Numbered from the stretch's first letter, positions 1 through 8,956 are shown. The stretch is DNA of 64,000 bases from Deltaproteobacteria bacterium (GCA_021831785.1 JAKBMB010000026.1:1-64000), one strand, 5' to 3'. The notes: generated from the letters alone by a model not told the origin. Translations and numbers: made by a program.

Positions 1-716
1 GCGGGCCGCCGTACCCGCCATGATGCGTGGGCGCCACGCCCGCGCGGCCAATGACCACCCACCGACCGGGCTGGCACCGCGGCCACAGGGCGGGCACGGC
101 GGCCCGCCCCACTACTCAAAAATTCACCAACTTTCAGAATAACAGAAGTGCCGATTATGGCTGTTATTCCGAGAGTAAGCTGCCGGAGCGAAGAATCCCG
201 TGCAGTTGATGACTTTGTAAACTTATCAATGGGACAGCACACTAGAGATCGTCGATATTAGCGCCGAGTGCGCCCCTGAGCCTCCTTCTCCGCTCCTGCT
301 CACCGGCTCTCGGGAGTTCCCCAGCCTTCGGGGTGATACCGGGGCTTGAACATCGTAATACGTAAAAGCCGCGCAATCAGCGAGATCCTGCCGAGGCGGC
401 TTTGGACTGTTCTTTCCGTGTCGCCGTAAACCGTGAACCCCTAAACAGTTAGATTCGGCAGACCCCTTGAACGCGCAGACGTTCTCGTGCTTTTCCTCCC
501 AAGTAGACGCGTTCAGCAGAGCGCTCTCGCATCCTTGAGAGGGAGCCTTTGCTCAGCGGCGACAGCACGTCTACACTTGCCCCCAAAAGCGCAGCTAGAC
601 TGCTCACGCGGCGCGTTGACGGCCGGTGCGGACTCGCGTACATTACGGGCAAATCTTAAGCGGCCGCAAGGGGGGGACCTACCAAGCCGGGCCTGCGGCT
701 TCAGCGAGGGCAGGAC
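1..716. other. Non-coding stretch at window start
   Basis: I see no convincing gene. Open frames here are short and lack family-like sequence. Two structures are visible: a GC-rich hairpin at 88-109 and a small CCCC/GGGG hairpin at 319-333. The last part is the upstream region of the PQQ dehydrogenase. A purine-rich stretch (GAGGGCAGG) just before 717 can serve as its ribosome binding site. Confidence 0.6.
88..109. repeat. GC-rich palindrome
   Basis: GGGCGGGC at 88-95 pairs perfectly with GCCCGCCC at 102-109 around a 6-nt loop. It resembles the longer palindrome at 5738-5784 in composition and core, so both may belong to a dispersed palindromic repeat family. No T-tract follows, so a terminator role is not supported. 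Confidence 0.45.
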
Positions 717-2405
717 ATGACGAATAGCATGCGTTGGGCTAGGCTCACATTAATCGTTTGCCTTTTGATTGTCGTGGGGGTATCGGGCGCGCATGCCGCC
801 GAACCTTTGTTCGTCACCGATGATATGCTCCTGAACGCGGCGCGCGATCCGAACAACTGGCTGATGTACGGGCGGGACTACTCCAACACTCGATTCAGCC
901 CTCTCAAAGAAATTAACGTCCAAAGCGTGCGCAAACTCGTGCCAAAGTGGGTGTTTCAGTTCGGCGTCCTCGACGGCCAGACGACTACCCCGGTGGTAAA
1001 CAACGGGGTGATGTACGTCACGTCGTCGTGGAGCCACCTGTTCGCGCTCGACGCTAAGACTGGAGAGATGCTCTGGCGCTATGACCATCAGCTTCCCGAG
1101 GATATCGGCAAATACCTTTGCTGCGACGCGGTAAACCGCGGCGTAGCTGTCTATCACGACAAGGTTTACCTTGCCACACTCGACGCTCATGTGTTGGCGC
1201 TGGACGCAAAGACCGGGAAAGTTGTGTGGAACACGACGCTCGCAAACTACAAGGACGCTTACACCATGACGGTTGCGCCCCTGATGGTGAAGGGCAAAGT
1301 GATCGTCGGAATGTCGGGCTCGGAGTACCCGATTCGCCTGTTCATTGCTGCTCTAGACGCAGAGAACGGCCGCACCCTCTGGCGAAGGTACACCATTCCG
1401 GCCGGCGGTGAGAAGGGCAGCGAGACCTGGGGTGGGGACTCGTGGAAATACGGCGGCGGTTCCGCTTGGGTCACCGGCTCCTATGATCCGGAGCTAAACT
1501 TGGTGTACTGGGGTGTCGGCAATCCGGCGCCTGACTGGGACGGCAGCGCCCGCCCTGGTGACAACTTGTACACGGCGTCCACTTTAGCGCTTGACCCGGA
1601 CAGCGGCGCGATCAAGTTCTACTTCCAGTACACACCCCACGACGTATGGGACTTCGACGGCGTTAATGAGTCCATTCTAACCAGCGTGCACGGGCATAAG
1701 GCGTGGGTGCACGCCGACCGCAACGGCTTCTTCTATGCCATCGACCGCGGCAGCGGCGAGCTTATCTACCACCGTCCGATCGCGGAAGTCAACTGGGCCA
1801 CTCTTGACGGCAACGGGCGACCGGTCGTCAATAAATCCAAGGTTCCCACGCGAGACTACATGGCTACCCATGTCTGCCCGGGGCCTAACGGCGGCAAAGA
1901 GTGGAACCCGATGGCGATGAGTCCCCTCACCGGGTACGTTTACGTTCCGACCCGGGAGGTCTGCGTGGACGTGCAGGGGCTGAAGCAAACCCCGCAGCCC
2001 GGCCAACCGTACTGGGGCGTTAAGAGCATAAAGTTTCACCAGGGATATGGTCAGCTACTAGCGGTAGACCTGGAATCGGGGAAAACGGCGTGGGCGGTGC
2101 GCTTTAAGTCTCCCGTTATGAGCGGGACTCTAGCAACCGGCGGCGCAGTGGTATTTGCGGGGACGCCTGAGGGAAAATTCATGGCCTTCGACGCGCGGAC
2201 CGGCGAGCAGCTTTGGCAGTTTGCCACCGGGTCGGGAATCGTCGGCGGACCGATGACATACGTTGTCGACGGCAAGCAGTATGTCGCAGTTCCCTCTGGC
2301 CTCGGCGGGTGGATGGGATGGGCGACCATCGGCGGCGGCGGTGCGCCGTGGCTAAAAGACGTGCCCAAGGGAGGAGCTCTTTTCGTCTTCGGGCTTCTCG
2401 ACTAG
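717..2405 (+). CDS. PQQ-dependent alcohol dehydrogenase, lanthanide-type
   Basis: This is a periplasmic quinoprotein alcohol dehydrogenase of the eight-bladed propeller family, 562 aa. A signal peptide (about 1-27, ending AHA) directs export. The adjacent cysteine pair C135-C136, which forms the vicinal disulfide over PQQ, lies in YLCCDAVNRG. Metal ligands expected in the family are visible: E203 (SGSEY), N269 (GNPAP) and catalytic D312. Two residues later is D314 (WDFDG). Calcium enzymes (MxaF) usually have Ala there, while lanthanide enzymes (XoxF, ExaF) have Asp, so a rare-earth cofactor is inferred. The protein is somewhat shorter than XoxF (about 600 aa), so the substrate (methanol, ethanol or another alcohol) is not fixed. 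No cytochrome c, xoxJ-like or pqq gene is adjacent. Confidence 0.9.
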   Translation: MTNSMRWARLTLIVCLLIVVGVSGAHAAEPLFVTDDMLLNAARDPNNWLMYGRDYSNTRFSPLKEINVQSVRKLVPKWVFQFGVLDGQTTTPVVNNGVMYVTSSWSHLFALDAKTGEMLWRYDHQLPEDIGKYLCCDAVNRGVAVYHDKVYLATLDAHVLALDAKTGKVVWNTTLANYKDAYTMTVAPLMVKGKVIVGMSGSEYPIRLFIAALDAENGRTLWRRYTIPAGGEKGSETWGGDSWKYGGGSAWVTGSYDPELNLVYWGVGNPAPDWDGSARPGDNLYTASTLALDPDSGAIKFYFQYTPHDVWDFDGVNESILTSVHGHKAWVHADRNGFFYAIDRGSGELIYHRPIAEVNWATLDGNGRPVVNKSKVPTRDYMATHVCPGPNGGKEWNPMAMSPLTGYVYVPTREVCVDVQGLKQTPQPGQPYWGVKSIKFHQGYGQLLAVDLESGKTAWAVRFKSPVMSGTLATGGAVVFAGTPEGKFMAFDARTGEQLWQFATGSGIVGGPMTYVVDGKQYVAVPSGLGGWMGWATIGGGGAPWLKDVPKGGALFVFGLLD

Positions 2406-2747
2406 GTACGTTTCCGTGGCCAAAGCATGCCATCGCGCACTTTTGCAACGATGCATCGGGGGGTCATGACGCAGTGCGACAGAGCAGGTTGAGTTGAAGC
2501 CGCACCTGACAAGGTGTATCCCGCCATGTTCTTAGACTCTAGCCCCGCGGACCACCGGCCTGGCCCGTACCTGCCGGATTTTCGCCGAACGGAGAAGCCT
2601 TTCGCGCTTCAGCGGGCTCTGCGATGGTGTGCCGCGCTCAGTAAGATAGCCATCAGAAACTCACGCTCCCGCCATGGGAAAGCTATGGCAACGGGAGACC
2701 TGGCCTGACGCCGTAGAGAGAGGAGAGAGGCGCGGGTTTGTTGTTGT
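2406..2747. other. Intergenic, no feature seen
   Basis: The stretch between the PQQ dehydrogenase and tRNA-Cys holds only short frames without recognisable families. I see no terminator with a T-tract and no repeat. Confidence 0.5.
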
Positions 2748-2823
2748 TGGAGGCGGCGAGCGGATTCGAACCGCTGCATAGAGGTTTTGCAGACCTCCCC
2801 CTTAACCACTTGGGTACGCCGCC
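2748..2823 (-). tRNA. tRNA-Cys (GCA)
   Basis: On the minus strand a full cloverleaf can be drawn. The acceptor stem GGCGGCG/CGCCGCC is followed by discriminator U and an encoded CCA (2748-2750). There is a short D-arm (CCC/GGG), anticodon stem GAGGU/ACCUC with anticodon GCA, and T-arm AGCGG/CCGCU with loop UUCGAAU. U73 and anticodon GCA are the standard identity elements of tRNA-Cys. Confidence 0.95.
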
Positions 2824-3584
2824 CTGCCCTTTAGAGCATCTTCTATTTCGCCACATCCGACCCGTGGCACGCAAACCTATACCCATCGATTGAGGTCGCG
2901 TCAAACGGCGCCCTTTGCTTGAGACACCCCCCGCCAGCCCGATTGGCAGTTCAAACCCATAAGCACCCGCGCCGACGGCAGCCTGAAAGCCGGCGCGATC
3001 ACGCGAGCGGCCTCGGAAAGCGCCGGACGAACTTTACGCTTCGCCGATGTTTCCGGCGGCGATTGCCGCTCAGCTTAGCGTATCGAGGCGGCGACCTGAA
3101 CACAGACCGGCGGTGAAAATCTCATGGACTGGCGCGCTCGCGCGCGAATAGGACTTGCACAAAATTCATGGCATCCTCAAGCGCAAGCAGTTTAGCCGCG
3201 CGCCAAATTATTGGCGCCGGCCGGTGAAATTCGGTCGCAGCGCGGTTGACGTATAGCAAGAGGCGTCGCGCCACGCATACCGAGCAGGCCAGTCAGATCG
3301 GCCTGAAAAGAAGTCGCCGGTCGGCCCGCAAGTTCTCGGCTCGGGGCGTGCGGCGGGCCGTGGGCGGACCGGCTTTCTCGACGGGAGGCAAGCGGCTTCT
3401 TAATTAAGAGTCAATGGAACGAAGCTTGCTCGTACTTGGTACAGAGGGCTAAAGGTTAACCTGGGTGATAGGTTGAGGCGCGTAACTGGAGCTAGTCAGC
3501 CCGAAATTTAACTCGCTTCCAGGGCTCCGCGGCAAACTTAGCGGGTATGGGCATCGTGTTGTAACCAACGGAGCTGACAAATTG
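2824..3584. other. Intergenic, no feature seen
   Basis: About 760 nt without a supportable gene on either strand. Open frames read as Arg/Pro-rich shadows of GC-rich DNA. The 3' end is the leader of the DUF2844 gene, with a GGAG 11 nt before its ATG. Confidence 0.5.
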
Positions 3585-4082
3585 ATGGGAATTTTGTCGC
3601 CGGCCAAAAGCGGGAAGCCTACGCGGTCGCCGCTCGGAAAACTATCCTTGATCGCTGCCTTGGCGTTCATGCTGTGCGGCAATCATTCGGCTTGGGGCAA
3701 ACTGGGCGAGAGCGCGGCGTCGATCGAGACCGACCGCCAACAGCTTTCGGGGCAGATTCAGACTTACGCCGGGACGGGATTTAACGTCAGTGAAATCACC
3801 ACGCCCGACGGTATGAAGGTCCGCGAGTACGTTGCGCCCGACGGCACCGTGTTCGCCGTGGCATGGCGCGGTCCGCGCGCGCCGAATCTGCCAAGCCTGC
3901 TGGGCAATTACTACGCCGAGTATCGTGACGCGGCCAGCAATGGACCGTTTTTTTTGCATCGCTCGAACGTCAAGACGGCACATATCGTCGTCGAGACCGG
4001 GGGTCCGATGCGCGCTTTATGGGGACGCGCGATAGTTCCGAGCCTGATTCCAGCGGGTGTCAGCGAGGACGCGATTAAATGA
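3585..4082 (+). CDS. DUF2844 domain-containing exported protein
   Basis: A 165-aa protein with an N-terminal hydrophobic signal (SLIAALAFMLC, ending near WGKLGES). The body matches the DUF2844 pattern: a conserved start LGESAASIETDR, then an (E)YVAPDGTVFAVAWRGP core and an LLGNYY motif. The function of the family is unknown. ATG at 3585 is preferred over the in-frame TTG just before it. The stop codon overlaps the start of the DUF3443 gene (ATGA), so the two are translationally coupled. These two families are commonly found side by side, which suggests a shared extracytoplasmic role. Confidence 0.85.
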   Translation: MGILSPAKSGKPTRSPLGKLSLIAALAFMLCGNHSAWGKLGESAASIETDRQQLSGQIQTYAGTGFNVSEITTPDGMKVREYVAPDGTVFAVAWRGPRAPNLPSLLGNYYAEYRDAASNGPFFLHRSNVKTAHIVVETGGPMRALWGRAIVPSLIPAGVSEDAIK

Positions 4083-5335
4083 GGCCCGCGCTTTTCGGAC
4101 TAATGCTTTGCGCTTGCTTCTTGTGCGCCTGCGCCCCGGGCGGCGGAAGCTCCGGTACCGGCGGAGGCTCCGGCATCAACGTGAGTCAACCGACGGTGCC
4201 CGGCGCCAACGTTTTGACACTGACCGTCAACGCCGGGCTCGCGCAAAATTCCGTCGACAGCGCGTTCACCACGGTGACGATCTGCGCTCCCGGGACCTCC
4301 TCGTGTCAGAGCATCTCGGGCATCGTGGTAGATACGGGCTCTTACGGCCTGCGGCTTTTCGCTTCGCAGGTGAGCGTGAACCTGCCCGCCGAGACCTCCG
4401 GCGGTTCGACGGTGGTCGAGTGCGCTTACTTCGGCTCATTCACCACCTGGGGCCCGATGAAGACCGCGGCGCTAACCCTGGGCTCCGAGCCGGCGATCAA
4501 CGTGCCGGTGCAGATCATGAACGACCCCAAGTTTCCGGCGCCGAGCTCCGCTCAGTGCAGCGGTAGCTCTCCTCCCGCGGCCTGCCAATGCCTTAACAGC
4601 GCCCCGAATCCCACTATCGTCACCACCGCGCAGCAAATCGGCTCGAACGGCATCCTGGGCGTGGGAGTGTTTACCTCCGATTGTGGCGCAGCGTGCAGCA
4701 CGGGCTCCGGCAGGGGCACTCCGGGTTACTACCTGTGCCCGGCTTCCGATGTGAGCGGATGCAGTGTGGCGCCCGTACCGGACAGCGAACAGGCGCAAAA
4801 CCCGGTGTGGCTTTTGCCCACGGACAACAACGGAGTGGTAATCGACCTACCGGCCATCCCGGCCATCGGAGCCGAAACCGCCACCGGTTCGCTGATTCTC
4901 GGCATCAATACCCAATCGAACAACGCGCTCGGAAACGCGACGATTTTCCCGTTGGATGCTTCGGGCGAGATGACCACAACGTACAACGGCACGAACTACA
5001 TCAGCTTTATCGACAGCGGCTCAAACGGGCTGTTTTTCCCGGATTCAAGCATACCCTCATGCTCCTCGGACCCGGGGTTTTACTGCCCGCCGTCAACCCT
5101 CGCGCTTTCCGCCGTAAACACCGCCACCAATGGCACGACGGGAACGGTTATGTTTGACATCGCCAATGCCAATGCGCTTTTTGACAGTACGAATACCGCC
5201 TTTAACGACTTGGGTGGCAGCTTAGCCGGCTTTTTCGACTGGGGGCTTCCGTTCTTCTTCGGGCGCCCGGTCTTCTTCGGCATCGCGGGCCAAAACCCGT
5301 CGCTGTCAGGCTCCGCCGGCTTCGACGCTTACTAA
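4079..5335 (+). CDS. DUF3443 domain-containing lipoprotein
   Basis: A 418-aa protein that starts with a lipoprotein signal peptide (LMLCACFLCAC, likely lipidated Cys18) and a Gly/Ser-rich linker. The remainder fits DUF3443: an NVLTLTVNAG opening, a VDTGSYGLRLF motif that resembles an aspartic-protease-like DTG segment, many paired cysteines, a second IDSGSNGLFF motif, and a C-terminal GLPFFFGRPVFFGI segment. DTGS and DSGS in the two halves suggest a pepsin-like bilobal fold. That is my inference, and protease activity is not shown. It overlaps the DUF2844 gene by 4 nt. Confidence 0.85.
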   Translation: MRPALFGLMLCACFLCACAPGGGSSGTGGGSGINVSQPTVPGANVLTLTVNAGLAQNSVDSAFTTVTICAPGTSSCQSISGIVVDTGSYGLRLFASQVSVNLPAETSGGSTVVECAYFGSFTTWGPMKTAALTLGSEPAINVPVQIMNDPKFPAPSSAQCSGSSPPAACQCLNSAPNPTIVTTAQQIGSNGILGVGVFTSDCGAACSTGSGRGTPGYYLCPASDVSGCSVAPVPDSEQAQNPVWLLPTDNNGVVIDLPAIPAIGAETATGSLILGINTQSNNALGNATIFPLDASGEMTTTYNGTNYISFIDSGSNGLFFPDSSIPSCSSDPGFYCPPSTLALSAVNTATNGTTGTVMFDIANANALFDSTNTAFNDLGGSLAGFFDWGLPFFFGRPVFFGIAGQNPSLSGSAGFDAY

Positions 5336-5378
5336 GCGCGCCGAGGCTGCACGCCGCGATTGTCGGCGACCCAGCTCG

Positions 5379-5421
5379 CTGAGAACTGCTTAATATAGCG
5401 ACAGGCACACGCTCAGCTTGG
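5379..5421 (+). repeat. Dispersed 43-nt repeat, copy A
   Basis: This segment matches 31412-31454 at 38 of 43 positions without gaps, including an uninterrupted shared 16-mer in the middle. Both copies are followed within about 120 nt by a related CATCCTNACCTTCCC segment and an inverted CCC/GGG sequence. They look like two members of a small non-coding element family. Confidence 0.75.
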
Positions 5422-5429
5422 TCGTCGAA

Positions 5430-5465
5430 CAGGCTTTTAGCCTGTCATCTCGGGCTAAAAGCCTG
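5430..5465. repeat. 13-bp perfect inverted repeat
   Basis: CAGGCTTTTAGCC (5430-5442) is the exact reverse complement of GGCTAAAAGCCTG (5453-5465), with a 10-nt loop. It lies 95 nt after the DUF3443 stop codon. It may act as a transcription end or be part of a mobile repeat. No T-tract follows on the plus strand. Confidence 0.7.
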
Positions 5466-5499
5466 AGCCACTGTCATCTCAGGCTGGAAACTTGAGCCG
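5442..5499 (+). repeat. 29-nt imperfect tandem direct repeat
   Basis: Two adjacent 29-nt units, 5442-5470 and 5471-5499, share CTGTCATCTC at the start and GAGCC at the end, with a few substitutions between. The first unit contains one arm of the 5430-5465 hairpin. Confidence 0.65.
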
Positions 5500-5737
5500 C
5501 CCCTCATCCTGACCTTCCCTCTAAAAGGGAGAAGGAACGTATTTTATCCTACCCCCCGCCGCGCCTCTTAACTCTTTCCCCCGCCGCGGCCCCGCTTAAC
5601 TCTGAGGCGAAAATAACTTCATCGATGAAGACTCGGAAGCCCGCGCCCTAGGCCTGCGGCATACTCCAAAGGCAGAGGACCGGCTTGCGGGTTTTTGGTG
5701 CGTTGTGGACTTTGCCCGGTCCGCGGGCCTCGGTGGC

Positions 5738-5784
5738 GCGGGCGGCCCTGCCCGCGCGGGGCACGGGCGGGCAGGGCCGCCCGC
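5738..5784. repeat. 16-bp GC palindrome
   Basis: Positions 5738-5753 pair perfectly with 5769-5784 (core GGGCGGCCCTGCCC), with a loop of about 15 nt. It sits downstream of the aldo/keto reductase, between convergent genes. It resembles the palindrome at 88-109. Confidence 0.7.
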
Positions 5785-5861
5785 CCGACCAAGATTTATT
5801 TCGCTTGAGGGTTAACTCCTTGCGCCGGCGTGGGCCAATGGCTAGAGCACTGAGCCAGCTT

Positions 5862-6878
5862 TCAGTCGCTCCGCTTGAGCATTCGGACCGGCGTCGGATG
5901 CTCGTGGCCCAAGACTGTATGCGGCTGGTACGGCGCTTCAAGCTCGGCCACTTCCTCGGCGGAGAGCTTTAGGCCGAGACCCTTGACGGTGTCCCGCAGA
6001 TGCTCAAGCTTGGTGGCTCCGATAATCGGCGCGGTTACCCCCGGCGCCTGGAGGACCCACGCCAGCGCCACTTGAGCGGGAGTAGCCGCGCGGCGCGCTG
6101 CCGCTTTCGCGACGGCCTCGGCGACCGCGAAATCCGTCTCCCGGTAGTAAAGCGTCTTGCCGAACTCATCGGTGGTCGCGCGCAGCGTGGGCGTGGGAGA
6201 GCCCGGCGTGCGGTTGCCGGCCAAAAACCCGCGCGCCAGCGGGCTCCACGGTAGCACCGCGATGCCCTGGTCGATGCAAAGCGGGATCATCTCGCGCTCC
6301 TCCTCGCGGTAAACCAAATTGTAATGGTTCTGCATCGAGACGAAGCGATGCCATCCGTGCTCGCGCGCTAAGAACAGCGCCTTGGCGAATTGCCAGACGG
6401 CCATGCTGCTCGCCCCGAGGTAGCGCACCTTGCCCGCGCGCACTAGCGCGTCGAGGGCATCGAGCGTTTCCTCAATCGGCGTGCCGTAGTCCCAGCGATG
6501 AATTTGATAGAGGTCAATATAGTCGGTTTGCAAACGCCGCAGAGAGGCTTCGCAGGCTTCCATGATATGTTTGCGGCTAAGTCCGGAGCGGTTTTGGCCG
6601 GGTCCCATCACGCCCCAAACCTTGGTCGCCAGCACGATATCGTCGCGTTTGACCATCTCTTTGAGCATCCGCCCGGTGATCTCCTCGCTCACCCCGGTCG
6701 AGTAGACGTCAGCGGTGTCGAAGAAGGTGATCCCGGCGTCGAACGCGAACGCGAAATGCACGCGCGCTTCGGCCTCGCCGACGACCCATTGACGCCATCG
6801 CTTGTCGCCGTAAGACATGCATCCGAGACAAATCCGCGACACGGTCACGCCGGTTTTCCCAAGCTTGGTGTATTGCAT
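5862..6878 (-). CDS. Aldo/keto reductase
   Basis: A cytosolic NADPH-dependent oxidoreductase of the aldo/keto reductase superfamily (338 aa, (beta/alpha)8 barrel). The start at 6878 begins MQYTKLGKTG, the usual family opening, and is preceded by GGGAGG/CGGAG. The catalytic tetrad is visible: D54, Y59 (FFDTADVYS), K86 (LATKVWG) and H127 (LYQIHRWD). The C-terminal coenzyme region contains PIIGATKLEHL. The substrate cannot be told from sequence. It is divergent from the FAD oxidase gene at 7301 and shares a 422-nt intergenic region with it. Confidence 0.92.
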   Translation of the reverse strand: MQYTKLGKTGVTVSRICLGCMSYGDKRWRQWVVGEAEARVHFAFAFDAGITFFDTADVYSTGVSEEITGRMLKEMVKRDDIVLATKVWGVMGPGQNRSGLSRKHIMEACEASLRRLQTDYIDLYQIHRWDYGTPIEETLDALDALVRAGKVRYLGASSMAVWQFAKALFLAREHGWHRFVSMQNHYNLVYREEEREMIPLCIDQGIAVLPWSPLARGFLAGNRTPGSPTPTLRATTDEFGKTLYYRETDFAVAEAVAKAAARRAATPAQVALAWVLQAPGVTAPIIGATKLEHLRDTVKGLGLKLSAEEVAELEAPYQPHTVLGHEHPTPVRMLKRSD

Positions 6879-7300
6879 CTCCGTTCTAACCTCCCACTTT
6901 CGCCGATCGTCGTTGGTTCGGTCCGCTCGCGCTGTCGGTTGAACCCGCTCATCTTCTTGTGGCCCGGGGCCGCCGGCGCCGCAGCCTATCGCTCGCGCAG
7001 CCCTTTGCGGCTTGCGCCCCGCGCGTGGCACCCTGTCGGGCAACGCCGCTCGCTCCGGACACTAATTGTAATAGCGGTGGGTCTGCAGACGAAAGCTTAC
7101 GGAGCCGGTATAGGTCCCGGCGAAGGGCGGCCGACAGGTGAATATGCGGCGCCAGCTTGCCTTCGCCCCCTTTTCCGCGACAACTCGTCGGCCAATAATG
7201 AGGGCGGATAAGCCGAGTTGGCCGCGGGAATTTGCGCGGCGGCAATCGATGAGCGACAATCAGGCGGTAATACCCGATATTCGTCAGAGGAGTAGGGCTA
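6879..7300. other. Divergent intergenic region
   Basis: The region lies between the starts of the aldo/keto reductase (minus) and the FAD enzyme (plus), so both promoters must lie here. I recognise no operator, riboswitch or gene. GAGGAGTAGGG just before 7301 is a good ribosome binding site for the downstream gene. Confidence 0.5.
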
Positions 7301-8911
7301 ATGGCAGCAGGGAAGCTTAAGTTCTGGGGCTGGGGTTACGAAGACCAAGGACCGAGTCCTGAGCAACAACGGGGAATTGCGGCGCGGATGGCCCAGCGCT
7401 TCGGGCTCGGCGAGCTTAAGATCAGACCCGCCCCTATGCTCAGGGAAATTACCCTGCGGCCGTGCCGTATCAAACCGCCGCCCGACCTGGCTTCGATTTG
7501 CTCCATCGAGGTCTATGAGCGCGCGCTGCATAGTTACGGCAAGAGCTATCGCGACCTGATCCGCGCGTTCAGGTGCGAGTTTCCCAACCCGCCCGACGTG
7601 GTAGCGTATCCGCGGGATGAGACCGATATCGCTCGCGTGCTCGAATGGTGCGCTCGCGAACGGATGGCGGCGGTGCCGTTCGGCGGCGGCAGCAGCGTAG
7701 CCGGCGGAGTCGAGCCGCCCTCCGACGCGTATTATCGCGCAAGCGTGACGCTCAATATGCGCCACTTTAACCGGGTCCTTGAAGTGGACCGCGTTTCGCG
7801 CGCGGCGCGGATCCAAGGCGGAATTTTTGGTCCGGCGCTTGAAGATCAGCTTAGGCCGCACGGCTTAACTCTGCGCCATTTTCCCCAGTCATTCGAGTTC
7901 TCTACTTTGGGCGGGTGGATTGCGACCCGCTCGGGGGGTCACTACGCGACGCTGTACACGCATATCGACGACTTCGTCGAGTCACTGCGCATCGTGTGCC
8001 CCAGTGGGATCGTTGAGAGCCGGCGCTTGCCGGGCTCCGGCGCCGGTCCGAGCCCCGACCGCATGTTCATCGGCTCAGAGGGCACGCTCGGAATCATCAC
8101 GGAAGCCTGGATGCGGCTTCAGGAACGGCCCAAATTTCGCGCCGGCGCCTCGGTATGCTTCCCCGACTTCCTCTCCGGGGCCAAGGCCGTGCGCGCGATC
8201 TCGCAAACCGGCCTCTATCCGGCCAACTGCCGGCTGCTCGACCCGCTCGAAGCCGCCTCGGCCGGCGCCGGCGACGGCACCACGGCGGTGCTGGTCTTGG
8301 CCTTCGAGTCAGCCGATCATCCGGTGGATGCCGGCCTGACGCGCGCGCTGGAATGCTGCGCCGATCACGGCGGGACCGCCGAGGTGCCCCGCCAGGAGGT
8401 GGGCAAGGGCGAGGCGACCCATGAGGGGCGCGCCGGCGCCTGGCGACGGACGTTCCTCAACGCCCCTTATGTGCGCGACACGCTGGTAGCGATCGGCATT
8501 ATCAGCGAGACCTTCGAGACCGCCATCACCTGGGATCGCTTCGAGGACTTTCACCGAAAGGTAATGGAAGCGACCCAAGCGGCCGTCGCCGGAGTTTGCG
8601 GCGCCGGCACCGTCTCTTGCCGCTTCACCCACGCTTATCCCGACGGCGTGGCGCCTTATTACACCGTGCTCGCGCCGGGGCGCCCGGGAGCAGAGATCGA
8701 GATGTGGGAGGAGATCAAGGCCGCGGCCTCCGATACTCTGTTAAGCCTCGGCGGCACGATCACCCACCATCACTCAGTCGGCCGCGACCATCGTCCGTGG
8801 TACGACCGCCAGCGTCCGGAGAGATTCGCCAGGGCCTTTAAAGCCGCCAAGCGCGAGCTTGATCCTAAGGGAATATTGAACCCGGGCGTGCTCATCGATC
8901 CCGACCACTGA
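7301..8911 (+). CDS. FAD-binding oxidoreductase, alkylglycerone-phosphate synthase-like
   Basis: A 536-aa flavoprotein of the FAD_binding_4 / FAD-oxidase_C (VAO) family. The N-terminus KFWGWGYED resembles the entry motif of alkyl-dihydroxyacetone-phosphate synthases. The FAD-binding loop PFGGGSSVAGG is at 126-136, and a second FAD segment (GSEGTLGIITEAW) follows. Near the C-terminus ITHHHSVGRDH corresponds to the catalytic HHH(G)VG motif of AGPS enzymes. AGPS makes the ether bond of plasmalogen-type lipids, but bacterial homologues are diverse and many are of unknown function. The start is supported by a strong ribosome binding site. Confidence 0.85.
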   Translation: MAAGKLKFWGWGYEDQGPSPEQQRGIAARMAQRFGLGELKIRPAPMLREITLRPCRIKPPPDLASICSIEVYERALHSYGKSYRDLIRAFRCEFPNPPDVVAYPRDETDIARVLEWCARERMAAVPFGGGSSVAGGVEPPSDAYYRASVTLNMRHFNRVLEVDRVSRAARIQGGIFGPALEDQLRPHGLTLRHFPQSFEFSTLGGWIATRSGGHYATLYTHIDDFVESLRIVCPSGIVESRRLPGSGAGPSPDRMFIGSEGTLGIITEAWMRLQERPKFRAGASVCFPDFLSGAKAVRAISQTGLYPANCRLLDPLEAASAGAGDGTTAVLVLAFESADHPVDAGLTRALECCADHGGTAEVPRQEVGKGEATHEGRAGAWRRTFLNAPYVRDTLVAIGIISETFETAITWDRFEDFHRKVMEATQAAVAGVCGAGTVSCRFTHAYPDGVAPYYTVLAPGRPGAEIEMWEEIKAAASDTLLSLGGTITHHHSVGRDHRPWYDRQRPERFARAFKAAKRELDPKGILNPGVLIDPDH

Positions 8912-8920
8912 ACGGTTGAC

Positions 8921-8956
8921 GCGCGGCGCCGCGGTTTTTGTCCGGCGGCGCCGCGC
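8921..8956. terminator. Strong GC hairpin after FAD gene
   Basis: GCGCGGCGCCGC (8921-8932) pairs exactly with 8945-8956 around a 12-nt loop containing TTTTT. It lies 10 nt after the stop codon of the FAD enzyme and 65 nt before the TPR gene. There is no 3' T-tract, so it may stop or pause transcription only weakly, or stabilise the mRNA end. Confidence 0.4.

Larger units (their letters stand above)
5336..5861. other. Repeat-rich intergenic spacer
   Basis: The spacer separates the end of the DUF3443 gene from the 3' end of the aldo/keto reductase on the other strand. It contains no supportable gene. It holds a 43-nt dispersed repeat copy (5379-5421), a 13-bp hairpin (5430-5465), a 29-nt direct repeat pair (5442-5499) and a 16-bp GC palindrome (5738-5784). 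Confidence 0.7.

Noticed and set aside
6879-7043. N-terminal extension of the aldo/keto reductase
   Set aside because: The family starts at MQYTKLG. The extension is Arg/Pro-rich and the internal ATG has a ribosome binding site.
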